Shown: positions 55,001 through 63,997 of the stretch, piece by piece
Position numbering within the stretch: the first letter of the stretch is position 1
How the letters are laid out: each line of letters opens with the position of its first letter
Source: a virus
Virus record (IMG/VR): IMGVR_UViG_3300046542_000074
Span: 1 to 64,000 of that record
Strand: one strand, 5' to 3'
DNA length: 64,000 nucleotides
Notes under the pieces: model-generated
Databases searched by the model: none
What the model was told of the DNA's origin: nothing
The model's input: the letters and a program-made list of their open reading frames with translations, nothing else
Made by a program: the position numbers and the translations under genes

Positions 55001-57490
55001 CGTATCGAAGATGCTGAAGGCGATATCATCACTCAAGCCGGTGCCATCTCTAACCTTCAAACAACAGTTACAACTCAAGGCAACACTATTACCTCTCAGG
55101 GTAATAGCATTACGGCGTTGAACAACAGCCTAATCACAACCAACACTAACGTTACAGCCGCTCAGAATGCCGCTAACGCAGCTAACACTCTGGCTGGTGG
55201 CAAAGGTAAGGTACTTGTCCAATCCACTACTCCAGTTGCGGCTGATCAGCTTGCACAGAACTTGTGGATCGATACAACAGGTGGTGCTAACACACCTAAA
55301 CGTTGGTCTGGTAGTGCATGGCTCGCAGTAACTGATAAAGTTGCTACAGACGCAGCAGCAGCAGCTTCAAGCGCATTGACGCAGGTAGCAACTAAGGCTG
55401 ATTCCTCTGTTGTGTCTGCATTGACTGGACGTGTTACAACTGCCGAAGGTTTGATTACTTCTCAAGGCAGTGACATTGTTGCATTGAACCAGAGCATCGG
55501 TAGTGTAGGTGGTGAAAACCTCCTGTACAACCCTTCGTTCGATAAGCCTAGTACAACTACCGGATTAGCGGATGGTTGGACATCAGGCGGAACAGCAGTT
55601 GTTGTGCCTACACTCGTAGCCTCTACCTTAGACCCTGCTGGGTTCACACAACGAGTTGATGCAACTAGCCTGAGTGCATCAGTCTATGCAGATGTGATCA
55701 CCGCTGTAACTAAACGTCCAGTAGCAGTGACAGGACAGATCCATACCGTGTCTGCTTATGTTCGGGCAACGGTAGGGTGTAGTGTACGTCTTTATGTGCA
55801 GTGTGTTAACTCTGCTGGATCTGCAATTGGTACAACCAACGGAACTCTAGTTACTACAGATGGCACTTGGCAACGTATAGTTGTTACATCTAACGCAGCT
55901 CCAGCAGGTGTTGCTAAAATCTCCATTATCGCTCGTTTCTACGGAACAGCAGCAATCAATACAGGGTTTGCGGAATGGGATCGGGCACAGCTTGAGATTT
56001 CCCCTGTAGTAACTGGTTGGAGGGATAGTGGACTTGCATTGTCGTCGGCTCAATCAGCAACCTCTACAGCACTAGACGCTCTAACTTCTGTAGTTACAAC
56101 TCAAGGCAACACTATTACTAGTGTAGGTGCTCGTACTACAACACTGGAAAACTCAGTAAACTCCCCAACTACGGGTCTGGGTTCTAAAGCCAGTGCGACC
56201 AGTGTTGACACCTTAACTAACCGTGTTACCGCCACTGAAACCGCAATCACTGCCTCTGCCCAAGATATCACCAGTCTGACAACAGAAGTTCACTTCCGTG
56301 AACTGGAAGAGTTGTATGCAGGTGACGAGACAGACGCGCAGATTGATGATAGTTTGCGCATCGCAAGTGGAGCGGCAAGTGCTACAGAAGCTCTAACATC
56401 TAAAGTGACACAAGTTGACGGTAAGGTTACAGCACAAGCAGAGCAAATTACTAACCTGACAGCTAGCCTGAGTAATACTGATGGTGTAGTTGCAGGACAA
56501 GCCGCTGCTGTTTCTTCTTTAACTGCAACCGTTACCTCACAAGGTGACGCAATAACCAGTCAAAGTGCTTCTATCACATCGCTTGGTAGTCGTGTTACAA
56601 CTGCCGAAGGAACAATAACTGCTCAAGCTGGTGCCATCTCAACAATGGATACCAAAGTTACTGATCTTGATGGTAAAGTAACAGCTACATCCACTAAGGT
56701 TGACGGTGTATATGCTCAAGTCAACCCAACCTTGGCAGGTGAGGATGCTGGTTATGCTGGCTCTGATCAGGCGTTAGCTGGTGCATGGTCTGAACAGTCT
56801 GCACGTATTGAAGATGGTATTGCTATGGGTCAACGTGTTGATACCGTACAAGCTTCTATCGATGATGTGAGTGCTGCTGTACAAACCGAAACTCTAGCTC
56901 GCGTTAATGCTGACGGCGCACTTGCTAGTCAAGTCACTACGGTACAAGCAAGTGTCACTGTTGCTCAAAATACAGCAGACGCTGCATACAATGGTATGGT
57001 GACTAACACTGCCGCTGTTCAAACTGTCGCACAAGCACAAGTTACAGCAGACGGTAAGGCAAGTGCAATGTGGGGTGTTAAGTTGCAAGTCAACCAATGG
57101 GGTCAATATGTAGTTGCTGGTATTGGGCTAGGTATTGAAAACACTAGTGCTGGTTTGCAGAGTTCGTTGATTGTAAATGCGAACAACTTCTACATCTCTA
57201 ACGGTGTGAATGCTAACGTTGCAGTTCCATTCGCTGTAGTTGGTGGTCAGACATTCATCAGTAGTGCAGTTATCCAAGATGCTTCGATTACAATGTTGAA
57301 GATTGGTGATAACCTACAATCAGATAACTACGTCGCTGGTGTATCGGGTTGGAGAATGCTGAAATCTGGCACTTTTGAAATCAATGGGAATATCGCCGGT
57401 CAAGGTCGTATGACAATGACTAACCGCTCGTTGCGAGTCTACGACGGTAACGGTGTTAAACGTGTGCAATTGGGAGATTTAACAGAATGA
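52022..57490 (+). CDS. tail tip/host-specificity protein, lambda gpJ-like
   Basis: 1822 residues, TTG start with AAAGGAGAACG upstream. The N-terminal 600 residues follow gpJ (TPNNLLSVAQAKILIAVAEG, GTIPKISVRTKGKVIRVPDN), then fibronectin type III units near 650-830, then long heptad-like repeats rich in VTTQGNTITSQGNSITALN-type segments forming a trimeric stalk, and a C-terminal GRMTMTNRSLRVYDGNGVKR end piece. Contacts the receptor. Confidence 0.95.
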   Translation: MLEYNIEGSKGGGDKPHTPVETPNNLLSVAQAKILIAVAEGTLGGTPTGKDIFLGGTPLLDANGNPNFGGVTWEWRSGTSPQTYIQGMPDVSNEMTVGVELTSTTPYVRAITKSTLSAVRVTLSWAALMQQQSNGDTTGYKIDYAIDIATNGGAYVLYSNYTVDGKTNTTYERTHRVNLPTGTNWSLRVRRITPNSQSSTIQDTMTIKSVAEVIDVKQTYPNTALLFVQFDSRLFGGTIPKISVRTKGKVIRVPDNYDPETRSYSGTWSGAFKWAYSNNPAWVFYDIVTGDRYGLGSRVTADQIDKWALYEVAQYCDVLVDDGKGAGTKEPRHTCNIYIQSKADAWTVLRDIASIFNGMTYWNGNKFVAVADKQEPLDNIPVFGRSNVVNGKFNYQTTDVRSINTSALVSYDDPNNHFNTEVEAVWEKSQILRWGGDKQTTMSAIGCTSRGQAQRMGKYNLITNMYNRTVVFKTGLQGLNEQVAPGSVIGVADPLIAGKPFTGRLASGTTTVVTLDRTTEAKAGDKLFITKSDGTTQGRTVSAVSGKVITLTTAYSEVPKIDAVWYLEASDLKSQLFRVIKITSPSESIYEITAAEYNDSKFAAIDNGARLEARPISKVPSGSQAAPASVTVSAKSYTEQTLAVTTMTVSWPQTPNATLYEGQWRVGSGDWVPLGTTGGLNFDVKGIYTGAYIARVRAINASGVMSVWKESVQTNLAGKVGAPPALTSLTVTPIVFGMQINWTFPQGAEDSARTEIMYSQTQFFADAKKLGDFAYPQASHEMNGLKAGQRFFFWGRLVDRTGNVGPYFPLTTAVGVMGESSTDFSEYEEYFKDQINNSALGQELAERIDKIEVIERTTEIIEAQLGATEASVAEVKESTDLAVSDLNRDVDLLNNDLAALQTQVDNIKDAALYDPTKTYVKGDSVRVGDRLYQAKQAVPINTSPPNTTYWLDVGQVVEEAGAVAVQVGLNTVAISNQGGILTAQGQKLDALDVRIEDAEGDIITQAGAISNLQTTVTTQGNTITSQGNSITALNNSLITTNTNVTAAQNAANAANTLAGGKGKVLVQSTTPVAADQLAQNLWIDTTGGANTPKRWSGSAWLAVTDKVATDAAAAASSALTQVATKADSSVVSALTGRVTTAEGLITSQGSDIVALNQSIGSVGGENLLYNPSFDKPSTTTGLADGWTSGGTAVVVPTLVASTLDPAGFTQRVDATSLSASVYADVITAVTKRPVAVTGQIHTVSAYVRATVGCSVRLYVQCVNSAGSAIGTTNGTLVTTDGTWQRIVVTSNAAPAGVAKISIIARFYGTAAINTGFAEWDRAQLEISPVVTGWRDSGLALSSAQSATSTALDALTSVVTTQGNTITSVGARTTTLENSVNSPTTGLGSKASATSVDTLTNRVTATETAITASAQDITSLTTEVHFRELEELYAGDETDAQIDDSLRIASGAASATEALTSKVTQVDGKVTAQAEQITNLTASLSNTDGVVAGQAAAVSSLTATVTSQGDAITSQSASITSLGSRVTTAEGTITAQAGAISTMDTKVTDLDGKVTATSTKVDGVYAQVNPTLAGEDAGYAGSDQALAGAWSEQSARIEDGIAMGQRVDTVQASIDDVSAAVQTETLARVNADGALASQVTTVQASVTVAQNTADAAYNGMVTNTAAVQTVAQAQVTADGKASAMWGVKLQVNQWGQYVVAGIGLGIENTSAGLQSSLIVNANNFYISNGVNANVAVPFAVVGGQTFISSAVIQDASITMLKIGDNLQSDNYVAGVSGWRMLKSGTFEINGNIAGQGRMTMTNRSLRVYDGNGVKRVQLGDLTE

Positions 57491-57813
57491 GTTATGGGCT
57501 AAAAACATGGAGTGATAATGGCACTCCTGAGCTTGATACAGATAATTTCACGTATCAAGTTATCCACAATGGGTTGTATCAGTTGACAGTAAACCAAGTG
57601 CTAACTATCCCCATTGCGGGGTTTAGCCCTTCAAACTGTGCTGCTGCAATTCTTCCGACACAAGCTGCTGGATTCGAAAACAGTGCAAATGCACTACCCT
57701 ATGAAACGGTAAGTGAGGGTTCTGTGACTATTCGGTCGCGTAACCCTTCTGAGCCAAGTTCATCTATTGGATCAGCTATCGAGTTTAGACTTTTAGTAAT
57801 GAGGTATGCATGA
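57487..57813 (+). CDS. tail tip accessory protein, 108 aa
   Basis: Starts MSYGLKTWSDNGTPELDT, sharing MSYGL with the next protein and the general look of phage tail proteins that follow J. Beta-rich. ATGA overlaps at both ends. Probably a virion protein. Confidence 0.75.
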   Translation: MSYGLKTWSDNGTPELDTDNFTYQVIHNGLYQLTVNQVLTIPIAGFSPSNCAAAILPTQAAGFENSANALPYETVSEGSVTIRSRNPSEPSSSIGSAIEFRLLVMRYA

Positions 57814-58502
57814 GTTATGGATTAACGGCAATTAACGGTAGTAACTACGTTCAAATTGATTCGGAAACACCACGATTGTGTTCTTTGTACAATGGGACAT
57901 ATCAAGCAACAAGTGATCACTATGCAAGGGTATACTTTCCAGCACCGATTACAACAAGTGAACCACCTTGCATTTTTATCCGCAATGATCCTTCCAGACC
58001 AAATGACCTTTACTATAAGATGACCTTATATGGAAGTCCCGGTAACTGGACAGGTTTTGAAGTGATGGCAGCTAACGTAACTTTCAGACCACTTGGTAAA
58101 TGGTTTGCTGCTGTATTTGCATCGGTGGCTAAGAACTCTTATGGTTTACGAATTTGGAATGCCGGTGGTGGTCTTTGTTATGACTCTGGTGCGATTCCAG
58201 TGATTGTAACTCGTGCTAATCATTCTTGGGCTTATGCTGGTAGTGCTCAACTTCCTGATTATGGTGCTCAATATTACTGGCAGAATGGTTCAGTTGGAGC
58301 ATTGGCATCTGATGAATACTTCATGATCAATCCCTTCTCTCGTGGTCTGTTACGACCTCAGAATAATGGGTGGATTAACTTAGGGGTACGGTTCAACTAC
58401 AATGAAAATAGATTGCAACTTTATTGTGTTGCACTTGGTGCTGGTCCTTGGACTGATAATGGTCAACCAGCAGCGGTATTTGCTCGACTACCCGGCACTT
58501 AA
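57810..58502 (+). CDS. tail tip accessory protein, 230 aa
   Basis: MSYGLTAINGSNYVQIDSET then RVYFPAPITTSEPPCIFIRN; the second half begins again with SYGLRIWNAGGGLCYDSGAI, so it contains two copies of the unit seen once in the previous gene. Beta-rich virion protein, exact role unknown. Confidence 0.75.
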   Translation: MSYGLTAINGSNYVQIDSETPRLCSLYNGTYQATSDHYARVYFPAPITTSEPPCIFIRNDPSRPNDLYYKMTLYGSPGNWTGFEVMAANVTFRPLGKWFAAVFASVAKNSYGLRIWNAGGGLCYDSGAIPVIVTRANHSWAYAGSAQLPDYGAQYYWQNGSVGALASDEYFMINPFSRGLLRPQNNGWINLGVRFNYNENRLQLYCVALGAGPWTDNGQPAAVFARLPGT

Positions 58503-58534
58503 TGCTTAATACACTTAATTAAGGAGAAACAGAA

Positions 58535-59263
58535 ATGGCTAAACAAACGATTAACTTGGGTACTTTACCAACTGGTGTTGGTGGTGATACACCACGAAGT
58601 GCTTTTACAAAAGCTCAGGCAAACTTTGATGAGCTTTATACTCAACTTGGTGGAACCACTTTACCCGCAGCATTACCGGTAACAAAAGGTGGCACTGGTG
58701 GTACAACAGCAGCAACGGCTCGTACATCTCTTGGACTTGTACCACAAACATCAGCAACTGACACAACAGCAGGAGCATTGCTGACGCCGGGAGCTTTCGG
58801 TTGGGGTTTGAATGGTGGAACTCTTACAACTATTTCAGATGCTAACGGTCAACGACCATCGGGATTGTACTACATTTTAAGTGGTTCTGGTAATGTGCCA
58901 GTCGTAGGCGATGGTCTGTTGGAGGTTAGAAACCTATCAAACGCCGTCCTATACCAAGCCCTCACTTATTGGGGTACTGGTCGAAAGTTTGAGAGAATCT
59001 ATGTTACAAACTCATGGTCTCCTTGGTTTGAAATTCTCACAACTAGGAACTTTGTAGTCTCTATTGTTCCGGGTGAGATTGGCTCGCTATCAATACTAAA
59101 GAACTTAACCGGTACTACTATTACGAGCAACAGCAACGTTGCTGGATCACAACTTAGTTACAGTGACACTGCTAACGCTTCATGGGGTGCGCCACCGGGT
59201 AGTTGGAAATGTATGAGTGCTGTTGGTGCAAATAACGCTACTTTGTTCATGAGGGTCGCATAA
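58535..59263 (+). CDS. tail fibre protein, 242 aa
   Basis: N-terminal attachment part (INLGTLPTGVGGDTPRSAFT), then the fibre motif KGGTGGTTAATARTSLGL, and a C-terminal domain with PSGLYYILSGSGNVPVVGDG. Probably a trimeric side or tip fibre. Stop overlaps the next ATG. Confidence 0.85.
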   Translation: MAKQTINLGTLPTGVGGDTPRSAFTKAQANFDELYTQLGGTTLPAALPVTKGGTGGTTAATARTSLGLVPQTSATDTTAGALLTPGAFGWGLNGGTLTTISDANGQRPSGLYYILSGSGNVPVVGDGLLEVRNLSNAVLYQALTYWGTGRKFERIYVTNSWSPWFEILTTRNFVVSIVPGEIGSLSILKNLTGTTITSNSNVAGSQLSYSDTANASWGAPPGSWKCMSAVGANNATLFMRVA

Positions 59264-59787
59264 TGGAAGTTAGAAATCTATGTTATAATAAATGTGGAAC
59301 AATTGACTGTGAAATCTTACACGAAGATTTTGGTTGGATTCCCTTCACAGCCTCCCCTCATGATAATGTCGGTAATGGTGCTGAAGTGTATGAATCAGCC
59401 ATTTCTGGTGATTATGGTGACATTGAACCGTATATGGAAGTACCGCCAACTGAAGCGCAGTACAAAGCTATTATCGCTGAAAGACGATACAAGGCTGAAA
59501 CGGCTGGAGTGACTGTAAATGGTGTTTCTGTTTACACTGATAGGACAACACAGAACAAACTTACGGCTACATCAGTAAGAGCACAACGTGATCCTAGTTA
59601 TAAAGTTAAGTGGAAGCAGACAGACAACACATTTGTTGAGCTTACAGCGGAACAAATCATTATGATCGGTGATGTAGTTGGTGATTATGTTCAAGAATGT
59701 TACACACGCGAGTCTGAACTAATTCAAGCACTGGTAGACGGTTTGTTTACTGAAGAAATGTTAACGGAGGGATGGCCTAATGGCTAA
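59263..59787 (+). CDS. fibre-associated protein, DUF4376 type
   Basis: 174 residues. The second half RRYKAETAGVTVNGVSVYTD followed by LTATSVRAQRDPSYKVKWKQ is the DUF4376 pattern found in fibre-associated and assembly proteins. Likely assists or caps the fibre encoded just before. Confidence 0.8.
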   Translation: MEVRNLCYNKCGTIDCEILHEDFGWIPFTASPHDNVGNGAEVYESAISGDYGDIEPYMEVPPTEAQYKAIIAERRYKAETAGVTVNGVSVYTDRTTQNKLTATSVRAQRDPSYKVKWKQTDNTFVELTAEQIIMIGDVVGDYVQECYTRESELIQALVDGLFTEEMLTEGWPNG

Positions 59788-60358
59788 GCAAACTTATATC
59801 AACGCCACATCTGGTGGTGGTTGGGTTGATATTGTAGCAGGTGAATGCACGATTGCATCGCTCGTTATGAACGCAACCTCTCAAGATACAATCGTGGCAT
59901 TGCGGATTCTCAAGGGTGGAACAACACCATCTTTGATTATTCCTAGCAACATTCTGAAGTATAACTCACCACACAGACCAGCAGTGGGTGGTATCGCTCT
60001 TAAACCTACAGACAAGTTGCAATGCTTGTCTGAGTATTCGGTAGATTGGATCACCACTACTATCACTGGTGCAGCATACAACACTTTGGTTGCAACATCT
60101 CCCGCTGGTAAAGCATGGGTAACTCTAGTTAGTGGTCCGGTTACTGTCCGTGCAATCTTTGCATGTGTTCCATACGGTGGTGTTGTAGGAATTCGACTCC
60201 ATAAGACAGCCTCCGATGCTGCCGTTGTCTTAGCAGAAGAGGTTACATCAGCGGGTTCTAAGCGGCTAGTTACTCCCATCGTTCTAGCTACGGGGGATTC
60301 AATTCAAGTTCAAAGTACAGAAAACGCCCAGTGGATTGCTACCGGTGTGGGTACATAA
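59780..60358 (+). CDS. virion protein with two tandem beta domains, 192 aa
   Basis: Two related units of about 90 residues: WVDIVAGECTIASLVMNATS...VALRILKG, then WVTLVSGPVTVRAIFACVPY...VGIRLHKT, each ending in L..TDKLQ or LATGDSIQVQS. Resembles small beta-sandwich decorations of tails or capsids. Function not known. Confidence 0.75.
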   Translation: MAKQTYINATSGGGWVDIVAGECTIASLVMNATSQDTIVALRILKGGTTPSLIIPSNILKYNSPHRPAVGGIALKPTDKLQCLSEYSVDWITTTITGAAYNTLVATSPAGKAWVTLVSGPVTVRAIFACVPYGGVVGIRLHKTASDAAVVLAEEVTSAGSKRLVTPIVLATGDSIQVQSTENAQWIATGVGT

Positions 60359-60373
60359 GTAAGGAGAAATAAT

Positions 60374-63052
60374 ATGAGTGCAATGGGTCTTGTGACCACG
60401 CTTCAGGGTGTGGACAACACTGCTAACTTGAACCTAGACTTCATTAACCAGAAGTATTCGGTTAACGGAGTTAACAAAAACTTCAACGATATCATCACGT
60501 TCACACGTAGCAGCACAGCCACTTATTTTGGTAGTGACGGTCTACTTAAAACCGCTGATGTTAACACACCACGATTTGAATATGACCCTGTTACCAAAGC
60601 CATGAGAGGGCTTCTGGCTGAAGAGTCACGTACAAACTTCCTAACATACAGCGAACAGATTGATAACACCACATGGACCAAAGCTGGCTGCACAATTGGC
60701 TCTAATATAGCTACGGCACCTAACGGACTTGCTTCTGCTGATAAACTCACCGAGACGGCTATCACAGGGTCACACTATGTTGAGCAAGTTTACAACTCTA
60801 CCTTCACATCAGGTGTAGTGTACTGTTTCTCTGTGTATCTAAAGGCAAGTGAAAGGACATTTGCAAGGCTCGCGTCATATTACGCGGTAGGGAGTTCTGG
60901 TGGTCTGAGTATGTGGGTGGACCTTGGAAACAAGACCGTGCAATCTACGTCTGCAAGCATCTTAGCTAGTGGTATTGTTGATGTTGGGAACGGGTGGCTT
61001 CGCTGCTGGTTTACGGCAGCCGTCGATACTCCCGCTGAAGCCAGAGTTCTGTTCCGCATCCACACTACACTAGCTGGTCAAGTTAGTTCTTATGCTGGTG
61101 ACGGTGTTTCGGGTGTATATGTTTGGGGTGCTCAACTTGAGACTGGTTTGTTTGCAACATCGTACATGCCGACACAGCCAGTGTTCACTGGGAGAACTAG
61201 TACAGCCACTTACTTTGACAATACTGGTGTGTTGAGAACGGCTGCATCGGGTGTTGCTCGTAACGGTTTCATCTTGATTGGAGCAACATGGGTTCCACAA
61301 GGACTGGTACTAGAAACTGCTGCAACTAATATCACAACATACTCTGCATTGAATCATTCTGTCTGGACAAGAGGGACAGGCGCTACATGGACCGATGGGC
61401 AGGTATTTGTTGATGGCACTAATACAGCAATACTAGCTACAGGGCTTACAGGTAGTTCAATTGTCTTTTCAGGTACAACCATGTATCGTACACTTATCCC
61501 TGTGACTGCTGCTTCGACCTACACATTCAGTGTGTTTGCTAAGTTGAAGACTGCAAGCACTACAGGGCTTAGGTTGCGGGTACAGTCCAACCCGTCTGCC
61601 ACTAACTTCAACGTTGATATCCCGCTGACAACAACCGACTGGACACGAGCATCTATCACTGTAACGATCCCGGCTGGAGACACGAGTGTTGTACTTCTAA
61701 TGGGTACTGCTACATCACCTATCGATGTTTACCTTGGCGGTGTTCAACTGGAGTTAGGGACATATCCAACATCCTATGTTCCGACACCAGCAACTTTTAC
61801 ATCTCGTTCAAGTGTAGCCACTTACCAAGATTCCGCTGGAGTATTGCAGACAGCAGCAACTAACGTGGCTCGTAGTAGTGCTTACAGTTACGACTCGACA
61901 GGCACGTTACGTCCAATCGGTCTGTTGATTGAGTCTACTGCTGCAACCAATCTTCAACCATACAGTGAGCAGTTTGAAAATGCGGTGTATACGAGGGCAG
62001 GTTCCTCGGTTGTTGCAAACTCTACAGCCGCTCCTAACGGTACAACCACTGCTGATAAACTTGTTGAGAGTACAGCGGCAGGTGCCCACTACACGGACTA
62101 CACATATAATGGAACTTTTGCGACAGGGGATACATATACTTACTCGGTATTTGTGAAACCTGCTGGTCGCACGTTTGTTCGGCTCAACCTCTACTATGCA
62201 ATAGGTGCGTCTGGTGGTGCTAACGCGCTATTTAATCTGACGAATAAAACAGCAACTCCGGGTGGTGTGTCGTCAACTCAGGGTGTTGTTGACATGGGTA
62301 ATGGTTGGCTGCGTTGCTGGATTTCTGGTGTTGTTGACACACCGGCTGAAACACGCCTTCTTGCAAGAACAATGATTAGCGACGGTACTGTTGGTAGCTC
62401 GTACACTGGTGATGGTGTTTCTGGTCTGTTTCTGTGGGGCAGTCAACTTGAGGCTGGTAAAGTACCTACTAGCTATATCCAGACAGTGGCAACAAGTGCA
62501 ACTCGTGCGGCAGATGTTTCTACCAGCGTTGCTGCTACAAGAACTGCTGATACATCCACTAGCTCTACTACAACTCGTGTGAAAGATGGTGTATCTATTA
62601 ATACACTAACTCCTTGGTACAACCAGTCGGCTGGTACTATCGCACTTAACTATACACCACTTGGGCCACGGAGTGGATCGGGATTCACTGCTTCGTTTTC
62701 GACCGACGCTAACAACTACTTAGGCTTCTGTTATCAGAATACTAGTCCTACTGGTGCTGTTGGTAACACTTATTGGAGGAATGGTGGTAGTGGTCTTATT
62801 TCCACTTTCGTCAACGGGAACTTCAATATCCGACACAAAGTGGTTAATGCTTGGTCAGGAACTACGCTGTCTACTTCTGCTGATGGGGCAACAACCCTGA
62901 CAGGCACATCTGTTACAGCCATCCCTGCTGCGACGAAGTTTGAACTTGGTGGTAGATTGAGTGGTTATGACACTTCTAACTACTTCAGCGGCGTTCAATT
63001 CTATTCTCGTAGATTGACTGACAGTATGCTTCAAGTAATGAGTTCTTCATGA
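60374..63052 (+). CDS. large fibre/adhesin with three repeats and LamG-like end, 892 aa
   Basis: Three repeats of roughly 210-250 residues, each with a (T)R(S/T)S(T/V)ATY.(D/S)..G.L.TA start, a central carbohydrate-binding-like sandwich (NFLTYSEQIDNTTWTKAGCT; NLQPYSEQFENAVYTRAG) and an end VWGAQLETGLFATSYMPT or LWGSQLEAGKVPTSYI. Repeats 1 and 3 are the closest pair. The last 150 residues look like a concanavalin/LamG domain (NYLGFCYQNTSPTGAVGNTY, NFNIRHKVVNAWSGTTLSTS). Probably binds host glycans. Confidence 0.85.
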   Translation: MSAMGLVTTLQGVDNTANLNLDFINQKYSVNGVNKNFNDIITFTRSSTATYFGSDGLLKTADVNTPRFEYDPVTKAMRGLLAEESRTNFLTYSEQIDNTTWTKAGCTIGSNIATAPNGLASADKLTETAITGSHYVEQVYNSTFTSGVVYCFSVYLKASERTFARLASYYAVGSSGGLSMWVDLGNKTVQSTSASILASGIVDVGNGWLRCWFTAAVDTPAEARVLFRIHTTLAGQVSSYAGDGVSGVYVWGAQLETGLFATSYMPTQPVFTGRTSTATYFDNTGVLRTAASGVARNGFILIGATWVPQGLVLETAATNITTYSALNHSVWTRGTGATWTDGQVFVDGTNTAILATGLTGSSIVFSGTTMYRTLIPVTAASTYTFSVFAKLKTASTTGLRLRVQSNPSATNFNVDIPLTTTDWTRASITVTIPAGDTSVVLLMGTATSPIDVYLGGVQLELGTYPTSYVPTPATFTSRSSVATYQDSAGVLQTAATNVARSSAYSYDSTGTLRPIGLLIESTAATNLQPYSEQFENAVYTRAGSSVVANSTAAPNGTTTADKLVESTAAGAHYTDYTYNGTFATGDTYTYSVFVKPAGRTFVRLNLYYAIGASGGANALFNLTNKTATPGGVSSTQGVVDMGNGWLRCWISGVVDTPAETRLLARTMISDGTVGSSYTGDGVSGLFLWGSQLEAGKVPTSYIQTVATSATRAADVSTSVAATRTADTSTSSTTTRVKDGVSINTLTPWYNQSAGTIALNYTPLGPRSGSGFTASFSTDANNYLGFCYQNTSPTGAVGNTYWRNGGSGLISTFVNGNFNIRHKVVNAWSGTTLSTSADGATTLTGTSVTAIPAATKFELGGRLSGYDTSNYFSGVQFYSRRLTDSMLQVMSSS

Positions 63053-63064
63053 GGAATCTGTGAA

Positions 63065-63427
63065 ATGACAAGCGAGTTTGCAACAACACTAAAGACTGAG
63101 CAATTGGAGCGAACGAAGTTTAGGCTTCTCGCTCCGCTGCACTTCCGTGATCCAGTTGGTGACGTAATTGTACCTGCTGAGTTCACCACAGACTTCGCCA
63201 GTTTGAAAGCTGTACACAACATGTTCCTGTATCCTCTGTATGCTCTTGTGAGTGGGTATGGGAACTACGGTTCCACTGTTCATGACTACCTTTACACCAC
63301 TAAGATGGTAAGCCGTAGGGTAGCCGACAAGTATCTCTATCGTGCCTTGCGTGCAGAAGGAGTAGCTAAATGGCGCTCTTTCCTCTTCTATATCGGTGTA
63401 CGTCTAGGTGGTTGGAAGCATTACTAA
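63065..63427 (+). CDS. DUF1353 protein, 120 aa
   Basis: FTTDFASLKAVHNMFLYPLY, STVHDYLYTT and ADKYLYRALRAEGVAKWRSF are the DUF1353 signature (TDxAS, HDxLY). Usually found near tail fibre and lysis genes of phages; role unknown. Confidence 0.88.
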   Translation: MTSEFATTLKTEQLERTKFRLLAPLHFRDPVGDVIVPAEFTTDFASLKAVHNMFLYPLYALVSGYGNYGSTVHDYLYTTKMVSRRVADKYLYRALRAEGVAKWRSFLFYIGVRLGGWKHY

Positions 63428-63439
63428 AGAGGGTAAAAT

Positions 63440-63997
63440 ATGGGTGTTAGAATAACTGATTCACTTAAGAAGAAAATACTGGTGGCCCTTGTGGCTGCTG
63501 GTATCTCTGGCCCAAGTGCTTATGTCGCCACACAACTTACTGTTCCATCAGAAGGCTTTGAGTTGGTTGTCTATGCTGATCCAGTGGGATTGCCCACCGT
63601 GTGTATTGGTCACATGGATAAGAAGCTTGTTGTCGGAACAAAGGTGACAGAAGAGTATTGTGTTCGAACATTCGTTGAGGATTGGAATAAACATGAGAAA
63701 CTTCTGAATGGAGTTGTCAAGGTTGACTATAAGTCTGAGTGGATGTACGGGGCACTGACAGACTTCACATTCAACAAAGGCATTGGTAATGTCCAATCCA
63801 GTACGCTGCTTAAGCTGTTGAATAATAAGAAATATGACCAAGCTTGTGAGCAACTGTCTCGCTGGGTCTACGCAAAGAAAAATGGAGTTGCTGTTGTACT
63901 GCCGGGGCTGGTAATTAGGGCAAGTAAACAATACTCCTACTGTATGGGTATTGAGCCTGCCGATTATAAACAAACGATGTCTAGATATCTAGAATGA
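63440..63997 (+). CDS. SAR endolysin, GH24 lysozyme
   Basis: 185 residues. Catalytic triad spacing E-x8-D-x5-T is exact: E38 in PSEGFEL, D47 in YADPVG, T53 in PTVCIGH, as in T4 and P21 lysozymes. The N-terminus is a weakly hydrophobic signal-anchor (KKILVALVAAGISGPSAYVA) typical of signal-arrest-release endolysins, which are exported by Sec and activated when released from the membrane. No holin or spanin is visible before the window ends. Confidence 0.93.
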   Translation: MGVRITDSLKKKILVALVAAGISGPSAYVATQLTVPSEGFELVVYADPVGLPTVCIGHMDKKLVVGTKVTEEYCVRTFVEDWNKHEKLLNGVVKVDYKSEWMYGALTDFTFNKGIGNVQSSTLLKLLNNKKYDQACEQLSRWVYAKKNGVAVVLPGLVIRASKQYSYCMGIEPADYKQTMSRYLE

